DNA from: Labia minor
Taxonomy: Eukaryota > Arthropoda > Insecta > Dermaptera > Spongiphoridae
Length of the DNA stretch: 64,000 nucleotides
Assembly: GCA_963082975.1 (NCBI GenBank)
Contig: OY720350.1
Span: 43,055,851-43,119,850, forward strand
Direction of reading: 5' to 3'
Below, in pieces: positions 55,781 through 64,000 of this stretch. The notes under the pieces were generated by a model, which saw only the letters and a list, made by a program, of their open reading frames with translations, made no database searches and had not been told where the DNA came from. Position numbers and translations under genes: made by a program. The first letter of the stretch is position 1. Every line of letters begins with the position of its first letter.

Positions 55781-56367
55781 TTAGAATCGTGCCAAATATC
55801 ATAAATATTTGAAGTTTATTTACCATTAATTAAACCTGTCCATTAACAAAATAACAAAAAAATAGCTTAGCTAATATCATTTTATTAATTCGAATAATTT
55901 CATATTGTTTTTAATTTTTAATTTTTTTTTTTTTTTTGTTGTATTATTATTTTATTTTCTAAATTAACGATGTTTTATTTATATTTACTATACATTTATT
56001 TGTTTTATATGATTAAGTACGTGTATCTACTATATAAGTAATTAAAAGAAAATAAAAAATAATAAATATTAAATTTAGCTAAAAGTCATTACCATATTCA
56101 GTAATAAATATATTTTATTATAGGTAAATATATATATCTAATTCTGTAAGTGGTACTATTAAATTTAGCAAGCATTATCTATCTAGTTCCATCAAATATC
56201 CTCCCTCCCTTAAAATAAATATCTTATCTTACCTTATTATACTAGTAAAAATTGTACATATATATATATAATTGAATATTTGTAATTTTTTTTTAGATAT
56301 TTTATCTTGCTAATTATTTTTTTAAAATTCACTCAATAGATAATATTTATGAAAAAATCTATATGTA
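55781..56367. other. AT-rich intergenic DNA, no gene seen
   Basis: Simple AT sequence with a T run at 55922-55938. Confidence 0.5.
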
Positions 56368-56500
56368 TTGGTTTCAGGCTCCTGAAAAATTATCTTTGTT
56401 AGTTTTTTCTTAATTTAAAATAGTAATTTTAAATCACCTCAGCAACACCATATTCTTTTGACGTCACAGCCAGCACCTCTTTATATATTATAAATAAAAA
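56368..56500 (+). repeat. Old family B fragment B6
   Basis: GTATTGGTTTCAGGCTCCTG, a TTAGTTTTTTCTTAATTTAAAAT block, GACGTCACAGCC and TATATATTATAAATAAA follow the order of the family B core (compare 50950-51070), with many changes. One TGACGTCA (56459) survives. Ends are lost. Confidence 0.6.
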
Positions 56501-57410
56501 AAAAAAAATACTATGGAGGTATCGAGTAATCATAACGCTTGTTTTAAGTGGTAAACTTCGGCTTGTTTTCACGTATTTTGATGAGATTTTAATTTCGACT
56601 TTTGGCAACTATTTTTGGGTCAGTGTCAAAAGAGTTTTTGGAAGGAAATTTTAGGGAAATTACCTTTGAGCTGTGATACGAACCGAAACACGTTTGTTAG
56701 TGTTTGTGACAAAGAGGACTAACATTCAGAATTCAAAAAAATTTTTATTACTTTTGAAAAAAAAAAGAATTTTTAACCGAATTGAATTAAAACTTATTAT
56801 TTTTATTGTTAATATTTTAAGCAAAGATATAAAATCAAAATAATCACATACAAAACTTTATGTCCTTTTTAACACATTATTTCTTATTCTAGTAAATCTT
56901 TACATAATATTAATTGTCAAATTTATTGATCAATTTCACAAGAATATTATTGTATTTTTTGTTACTTATATATTGTAGTAGGGTAAAATTTTAGAATCTT
57001 TCAACCTTCATGGGAAAAATATAAAAAGGTTTAATTTAAATGAAAAAAATAAATAAATGTGAAAAACAGGCTGATATTGTATAAAATAAAAAAATTATTT
57101 GATGTCAGAATACACTTTAAATTGTTTAAATTATTCTAATGATCTTAAGCGGATTTATGGTCTGGTAGTCCCATAATTTAACGTATAAAATAATAGGATA
57201 TTTCATATTAAAAAAAAATAATAAACGTAAAGACGATATTATCTGACAGGCGTTAACTGGCGCGTGTATAATACCCTAAAAGATTTTTTTTACTTCTACA
57301 GAATCTAAACATATATTTTATATTTAACTTAAATTTCCAAGTAAGATACATTTATAATTATCAGCCAGATATCAAGGCTATGAAGTATAGTATATATATA
57401 TATATATATA
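56501..57410. other. AT-rich DNA, unassigned
   Basis: The first 230 bp are more complex (CGGCTTGTTTTCACG, CGAACCGAAACACG) and may be a decayed repeat. The rest is plain AT-rich DNA ending in a (TA)n run at 57388-57412. No gene. Confidence 0.4.
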
Positions 57411-57412
57411 TA

Positions 57413-57940
57413 CAGGGTGCTTCAAAAAAATGTATACACACTTTAAACTATTGTAGTTTTGGAACTGTTTCAACGCTCTCCTAACAAATCTTCAAGGCAA
57501 GGGGCCCGTGAAAGTGATGTAAGTGCTAGCAGCGTGCTACGCATTCTGAAGAGAGGCAAGAATCAGTAATTATTTCTTCGAGTTTCCAGCACGCTCTCCA
57601 GACCTTACACCACTGGATTTGTTCTTGTGGGGCACAGTAAAAGATGAGGTGTACAAACGTAAACCACGTAACCTAGACATTCTTTAGAATGAGATTCAAG
57701 CAGTGTGTAGAGAAATCTCATTGGACGTTTTGATACGATGTACAGAATCAGTGGTGACTCGTACTCAGAATTGTATTGATGCTGCAGGTCACCAATTTGA
57801 ACAGTATTAACATTTGTTATTTATGTTTCATTTATATTGGACTTTCAGCTTTCTATTTTCCTGAAATTTAACTTTGTAGAACGGTAAATAAATTTTCTAT
57901 GGAAGTTCAAAGTGTGTATACATTTTTTTGAAGCACCCTG
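57413..57940 (+). mobile_element. Internally deleted Tc1/mariner-superfamily element
   Basis: TA-flanked. The terminal inverted repeats are 32 bp and perfect (CAGGGTGCTTCAAAAAAATG at each end, read inward). The core joins a short N-terminal piece (ESDVSASSVLRILKRGKN) to a C-terminal transposase piece: PARSPDLTPLDLFLWGTVKD, EVYKRKPRNLDIL, a stop, then EIQAVCREISLDVLIRCTES and AGHQFEQY with a stop at 57810. PDLTPLDLFLWG contains the last catalytic Asp region, and the two earlier acidic residues are deleted. 528 bp; dead but possibly mobilisable through its intact ends. Confidence 0.9.
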
Positions 57941-58305
57941 TATAATAATTCAACTATAATAGCATCCAAAGTGAATTATATAGCTATTAGAAAATAATTT
58001 GTTTACAATAAGATTCTCTGTCGTTAATATATATGAAAACTTAAAAAAAAAACAAATTCCTTGTTGAATATTTTCTCATGAGAATTTAAACCATGAAAAC
58101 ATTTTTCCTAGATTTTTCCTAGATTATGTCAAAAAAGAAAACTTTTTGGAATGGCCGTTATTAGCTTTGGAAACACTCAACCAATCAATTCTTCTTAGCA
58201 ATTGTGTGGGAGAGGAATTTTAGAAACAATTATTTAATATTTAGTAATTTTATAATAGACTATTCAGCAGTGAAACAGTATTTAGAAATTAACTATCTAA
58301 TTTTT
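57941..58305. other. AT-rich intergenic DNA, no gene seen
   Basis: No frame or repeat found. Confidence 0.45.
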
Positions 58306-58931
58306 ACCGACCGACGATAGTAAGGGAGGTATTATTTTCACACCAAATTTCACATGTGGAGATTTTTACATATCTCCACGAATCATGCATTTTCTTAACA
58401 GAAAAAAGTATTTTTAGCATGATGTCTGTCCGTCCGTCCGTCCGTCCGTATAGATGTGTACAGCTTGAACGGCTGAACGGATTTTGATGAAATTTGGTAG
58501 ATTTACTTAATGCATCAGTAGGATGAATTGATAAACTTTTGGTGCAAATCCGGAAACCGTAAGTGGTAGTATTAGCGATCGACGCTAGGAAGGGAAGGGT
58601 TATTTTCACACCAAATTTCACATGAGGAGATTTTTTACATATCACCACGAATCATGCACTTTGTATTGGTTTTATCCTCGAGAAAAATCATCTTTATTAG
58701 TTTTTTCTTAATTTAAAATTATATGACGTCATCCAGCCATTCATGACGTCACAGCCTGGTCTTGCATATAATAATAATAATAATAATAAAATTAAAAATA
58801 TTTATGTTCTATCCATATCTGTTTTTTATTACATTAATAGATATCTTAAAATTATTTGAAATTGTTTCTGTAGCTGGAAATTAATTTACTTCAAACCGTT
58901 GGTCAGTTCGGACCTGGACACAGGTCAACTT
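58306..58931 (+). mobile_element. Helentron-like family B, copy B5
   Basis: Complete plus-strand copy: ACCGACCGACGATAG at the start; TTCGGACCTGGACACAGGTC and AACTT at the end (one loop base changed). Short GTCC microsatellite at 58426-58449. Paired TGACGTCA at 58724 and 58744. The 114-residue minus frame (58304-58648) runs through its direct repeats and is not a gene. Confidence 0.76.
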
Positions 58932-59399
58932 ATTTTATATTCATATATTATATATATAAAAATTTTAATGTGAAAAAAATTAATGGAAACTACACGTTGT
59001 TTTGTTTACTTTTATTATAATTTATATATTTGATATGTTTTATGAAATTGGAATTAGTATAAATAAGAAGCCTTAATTTAAACTTATATATATTAATTAT
59101 TTTCTGTTTTTAATAAATAATCAAAGAAATAAAAAATATCGATTTATTAAATATAAATTTAGTATTAATTTTAACAAATAAATAAATTTAATATACATAT
59201 CTTATTCCTAATGAAAGAATGGTAATAATCTAAGTAGTTAAATTGATTAAAATGATATACATATATATCTATTAGTCGTTTAGAGTTCAAGAAATGAACT
59301 ATAAATAAATATTAATGTTTATGGTGTTAAAATATGAAATGTTTTTAATATAAAAATAAATAAACATAAATATTTATCAGAATTTAATTTAGATGATTG
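58932..59399. other. AT-rich intergenic DNA, no gene seen
   Basis: Simple sequence only. Confidence 0.5.
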
Positions 59400-59990
59400 C
59401 TTGATTGATTCAAGTTTAGTGTATTTATGGAATTATCGAAGTTGTTGTCCAAAAACCCATTTACTTTATTAAATGTGGTTAACTTGTGCTGGTTAACTTT
59501 ATAGTTTTCAGTTTAGAGAAGCACTAAACTCGAGATGAGTAAGTTTTTAGTGGGATATCGAGTGAATTTACATTATGAGACTAATAATCCAGGCATTTTG
59601 TGGATAATCTGGGAATTGTGTGTGCTGTGTCGTTGTTGTCACCCCCCAAGTGACATCTTAAGCAATTTTACGAGGCGTATTAAAGCGGGAAAAGATTATG
59701 ACAACCAATTCTGGGATATTTATTGAAGATTGCCGAGGAGAACCAGCACACCGACCGTCATGAATGGCGAATGAAAACACCCTCTATCACCTCGGCCCAT
59801 CCTCCATTACCCACTCCATAGAAGCTCACCAAATGCTGATAAATAATCAAACACAGGGGTTCCTTTTATTACTTATTTTGGGAATTTATCCCCACGAGAA
59901 TGCAGTCGATCCCTTTTATTATTTGCTTTTTGACGAATGGGAATCGCACATTGCTAGTATTCAGGATTTTTTTTATAACTTTTCAATTTT
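59400..59990. other. GC-richer single-copy island 9
   Basis: Complex unique sequence. Plus frames 59535-59726 (63 residues, real ATG) and 59764-60003 (79 residues) match no family I know. Dense in motifs used by developmental regulators (CTAATAATCCAGG, TTTTATTATTTGC, GATAAATAATC). A two-exon small gene is possible, since both frames are on one strand, but no splice-site evidence supports it. Confidence 0.33.
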
Positions 59991-60260
59991 TTTTTTATTA
60001 TAAATTTATAAAAATATTGAGAATATTTTCTTATTCCCTTATATAGATATAAATAGGTATATACATATATTTGATATACCTATCCATTTTTAAAATCTTT
60101 ATTTAAATGTTTCAAATTTAAGTGTGAAAAAATTACTTATAATTACATACATAAAAAAAAATATTTTTTCGATTTATTAATTGTTGAATTTTAAAAAAAA
60201 TTTATATATTAAAAATAGAATACATCATATAATATATGCATCTATTTATTAGATATTATA

Positions 60261-60691
60261 TGTAGGGTTGGTGGCTTCGATAGTGAAGCAGATGTATTAA
60301 AAAATATCGTTTTTGAAGAAAAAGGTAGCAAAAATAATATCGTTTTTATTGAAAAGTGTAGCAAAAATATATGGTTTTTGTTTAGAAATATTAGCAAAAA
60401 ATTTTATACACAGATAAAAATAAACGTCTTGGAAATCTTCGGTTCTTCGTTCTTCGTTCTTCGGATATGTTCTTCTTAACGTCTTGAATCACAACTGCTA
60501 CTGGCAAGCTAGCCTGCTTCACGGCTTTTTATACCCGGCTGGCGACATCTAAGCGGAGTGGTGGGGACTCTCGACAACCAATAGCGTGCTAGGCGCTGAA
60601 CGAAGACCCAATAGATGGCCAGCTTATTATAGCCAATCGTAAGCTTCTAAGAGGGGGTAGCGAGGTTTTAAATATATGTCCCGGTGCAACA
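60261..60691 (-). mobile_element. Probable solo LTR, minus strand
   Basis: Read on the minus strand: TGTTGCACCGGGACATATAT at the start, a TATA box CCGGGTATAAAAAGCC (about 60526-60541), a tandem CGAAGAACGAAGAAC stretch downstream (60440-60465), AATAAAAACG as polyadenylation signal (about 60343-60352), and ...CACCAACCCTACA at the end. TG...CA limits, promoter and poly(A) signal in order fit a 431-bp LTR. No target duplication is visible (TTATA against TGAAT), so limits could be off. No partner LTR or internal region in the window. Confidence 0.5.
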
Positions 60692-60762
60692 TGAATTTGC
60701 TTAGTCGCTCCGAGAACATCTTCATGGGAAAATAATAAAATAAATTTCATTTTTTTTCAGAT

Positions 60763-60764
<2 letters not shown>

Positions 60765-60800
<36 letters not shown>
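60765..60800. repeat. (TA)n microsatellite
   Basis: About 18 TA units. Confidence 0.95.
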
Positions 60801-60804
<4 letters not shown>

Positions 60805-61209
60805 ATGATACATCTAATGTAGGAAAATTTAAAGATTAGTTTAATATTGAATATTTATTTAGTATTTAATTTTATTTAATTATATACTCGAAGTATTCTA
60901 GAATTGTAATTAATTCTAATTAATTTGATTTTTTTAAAAATTTTAATAATAATTAATTAAAAATAATTTAAATATTAATTGAATATTATTTCATTTGAAT
61001 ATTAGTTGTGATTTCTAAATAATAATATTTACCAGGCCAATTGAGCAACATATATGCAGTCTTGCATAAAATAAATGTCGACGACTATCAATAATGTCGG
61101 TCATACTAATATTAGGTTTACCTACCCCTGGTATATACATTATAAGAAAGACCTCGATTAGATTAGGCAATATTAGAATATGAGATGAAAAGCTGTGATT
61201 GGCTTAAAG

Positions 61210-61902
61210 CAGTGGCGTACCTAGAACTTTTGCCGCCCGGGGCGATCTCCAGTTTGCCGCCCTTTCTATTATAAGTCAATCAAATAGTGGTTTTTATAAA
61301 TTAATACACACAAATAAATTATTAAGTTATTTAATCAATATTAATTAATACACAGTGTGTAAATTTTTTTACACATATTTGTATGCACTCGTAAACATAT
61401 TTATATAATATTTACTCTTCTAGCTTTCATACTAGAAAAATCGTGTATAATGCTCTCAAAATTTATATTATTTGTAATTTCTTGTTCTATTGACAATATT
61501 GTAAGATTTTGTAGTCTTAATTGACTCATTGTAGAACGAAGATAATTTTGCCGAACAAAATCTTAAAGATGCGTTTACGAATTCAACAAATTTTAATGAA
61601 TACAATAAAATAAAATTATTATCCTGTTCTTGGAATTAGGATTCAAAATTTACACTAAAATGCATTTATATACACCGAGGAATAATATTCGAAATCATAT
61701 AGTTGAACATAATTTATATAAATCAAATAGTAAACTTATAATAATCATAATAATCATTTATTATTCAAGAAAGAAAAAAAAATAAATATGAAATGAATAA
61801 GTTGCTTTTTACAACTATAACTAAATATAAAAAATGCCGCCCCAAGATAAGTGCCGCCCGGTGCGGACCGCACCCACCGCCCCCCCCTTAGGTACGCCAC
61901 TG
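61210..61902 (-). mobile_element. hAT element with 8-bp duplication and transposase tail
   Basis: Ends CAGTGGCGTACCTAGAAC and ...TTAGGTACGCCACTG, with GCCGCCCGG subterminal motifs. The exact 8-bp duplication GCTTAAAG lies at 61202-61209 and 61903-61910. The minus strand keeps the last 50 codons of a hAT transposase. 693 bp; internally deleted, recent judging by the perfect duplication. Confidence 0.94.
61401..61556 (-). pseudogene. hAT transposase C-terminal dimerisation segment
   Basis: Minus strand: VRQNYLRSTMSQLRLQNLTI then LSIEQEITNNINFESIIHDF, SSMKARRVNII and stop (61401). The pattern RL-NL-ILSIE ... I-F--II--F---KARR is the end of the C-terminal hAT dimerisation domain (52-kDa repressor/ZMYM-like group). 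A stop precedes it at about 61565. Only this tail survives between the terminal repeats. Confidence 0.8.
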
Positions 61903-61910
61903 GCTTAAAG

Positions 61911-64000
61911 CTTAAATAATAATTCGTTTAATAATAAAAATGTAATAGTAAAATGCATGCTTTCATTGTATACCAAGATATATGACAAATAAATACAAAT
62001 AACAATAACAATAACAATACCAACAAAGTAAATTTAATTATAAAATTCAAATTAATTAATATTTAATAAAAATTAATTAAATGATTTTATAACTAATAAT
62101 AAGGAGAAAATAAACGAGGCGGGTATTTTAGGTTTATAATTTTGAAAATGAATTTTATAGTTTCTACTTAAAAAAAATCAAATATTCACAGTCACATAAA
62201 AAAATATTATTCTTTTGAAAAATAATCACTTATTTAAATTTTAATCACTATTGTGTATCTACATAAATATCTTGTCATTCTTTTTTAATTGAAAATGTAT
62301 TAATATTTTTTTATATTTAAAATATTTTAAAATTTTTTATTTAATATCGAAATAAAATTAAAAGTATTTATTTTAATAATATTTTAGTATCAAATTACGA
62401 AATATATCTATTAATCTTTCACATAAAATAAATTTGTCTTGCAAACATTGTAAGTTTATTTATGATATTTTATAAACAATTTTTTTAATCTGTTTTGTTG
62501 TTTAATTTTTTGTTAATTCTTATATATAAATTTTTATTAGTTAATTTTATTGTTGTTTTTTATCTATTTTCGCGTTTATTTTTTATTAAATTACTAATTA
62601 ATATCTATTTCTTTAATGTTCTTTTATTAATTAATTTTTAGATAGTTTTATAATTTTTAATATTTTTTTCACTAAAATATTATTTAAATTTTATTAATAT
62701 TATTTATTATTTTTGAGGACCCCAAGTTCCATTCATTTTAATCAGATTGATGCAATGATGTATGACAAAATTTCCCATAAAGTTTGAATTGATCAGTTAT
62801 CAACTAATAACAGCCTATCGATGAATGTATTTGGTCACTTATATGAATATATAATTTATTTAATAAACAAAGTCATTGTTTATATTAATAATTAATTTAA
62901 TTCAAATATTTGATTTAAGAAAATATATTCAATATAATCTTAATAGTTATCATTCTTGCTTGTATTGTGAATACTTATTTTGACATTCGGTGACAATTGT
63001 ATGATTTATTTATTGATATATGATGACATATTATGAAGAAATATCGCTAGATTGAGTCAAATGGATTTGGTCACTATGTCAGTCATTCTTTCACTTTTCC
63101 GTCAAATTCAAAAATGAAATATGATCCTATAATATAAAATAATATAATTAAATTGACAGATGATAATTAAAAATAAATTTACTTATTGTCTGATTCATAT
63201 ATATATATATATAACTTATATTATAAAATATTATTTATTAAAATTAGAGAATGAGAAATACGATGAGAATTTATGTTTAAAGATTTAGATGGATACTTGT
63301 AAAATTCCTGAACGAATATAAATCAGCAAAATTCAAGATTTAACTCTCCATGCTCTAGTTAATTTAATTTTTGAGAATTCCATATCCAACCAGAATGTAT
63401 ATACAATTTACTACCCAAACAAGGAATTTATTATTAATATATTCAAATATATGAGAACAAATAGAAAATACCTAGCTTATTCAAATTTCATATTAATATC
63501 AGAAATATTATTATTATTATTATTAATAATAATAATAATATTTGTAATATATATTCCTCTTCTTATTTTATATTTTCTTATACATGAAAATGTGAAATCA
63601 ATAAATTGCGAACCAATCAGAATTTGATTTGATTAAATGATAAGAAATATTTATTGTTTGTTATTTTATTTATTAGAAAGTTAAAATAATATTCAATTTC
63701 TTTAAAAAAATTATTTGTTATTGATTATGAAGATTGTTTTAAGTTAATTAAGGGGTTGGCTGGGATTATTAATAAATTTGTTGGAGCGTTTATAATGAAT
63801 ATCCTTCTTTCTAATATTCTTATCTTATAATCTTACTTCTGTTTCTATTTGTACATAGAAAATATCGATCATTTTTTTTTTTTTGTAATTTTGATTATTA
63901 AAAGATTATGAAATTCAAAAACAAAAAAAGAAAATAAAAACATCAATAAATCAACAAAAATTAATTGAATACACTGATATGATTAAAATGAATTGATAAA
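61911..64000. other. AT-rich intergenic DNA, no gene seen
   Basis: Very AT-rich. (ACAATA)n at about 62000-62020, (TA)n at 63199-63213, (ATT)n/(AAT)n at 63510-63540. No frame, island or recognisable repeat in 2.1 kb. Confidence 0.55.

Noticed and set aside
58304-58648. 114-residue minus frame
   Set aside because: Runs through the direct repeats and GTCC microsatellite of family B copy B5; equivalent positions in other copies are broken.

Overview
This is a strongly AT-rich, gene-poor stretch of an animal nuclear genome, most likely arthropod. The evidence is its transposon mix: an R1-clade LINE, a BEL/Pao LTR element, mariner, hAT and piggyBac-like elements, and many Helentron-like non-autonomous elements. 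No protein-coding host gene could be recognised on either strand. Every long open reading frame that can be identified belongs to a transposable element. The species cannot be fixed from sequence alone.

Layout. 1-5.2 kb: a BEL/Pao retrotransposon with LTRs that look identical and a 5-bp target duplication, inserted into one arm of an older inverted repeat that also holds a foldback and a Helentron-like copy. 5.2-12.6 kb: AT-rich DNA with GC-richer single-copy islands, a dead mariner relative split by a hAT MITE, three decayed LINE 3' ends and a second hAT MITE. 12.8-15.7 kb: a composite element (family C here) carrying an antisense LINE fragment. 16.7-30 kb: scattered Helentron-like copies (families A and B), decayed mariner pieces, a transposase-like tail between inverted repeats, and more islands. 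30.5-32.8 kb: a 5'-truncated R1-clade LINE with an open reverse transcriptase frame, poly(A) tail and target duplication. 33.6-34.9 kb: a mariner MITE and a family B copy. 35.0-46.5 kb: an old hAT element of the GTF2IRD2-like group, broken by two copies of an unknown ~1.6-kb repeat (family D) and by family C insertions. 46.6-58.9 kb: families A and B again, a 440-bp inverted duplication with arms 5.3 kb apart, hAT, mariner and piggyBac-like MITEs, and two islands. 59-64 kb: an island, a probable antisense solo LTR, a hAT element with a transposase tail, then plain AT-rich DNA.

The most informative points are these. (1) Two copies of repeat D carry a long perfect hairpin whose arms differ at two positions, yet stay fully paired because both arms changed together. 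(2) The same pair gives an empty site and a filled site for a family C insertion. (3) Family B elements carry two palindromic TGACGTCA sites exactly 20 bp apart in four of five copies. (4) About ten GC-richer single-copy islands lie between the transposons and are candidates for distant regulatory DNA; this last point is inference only.
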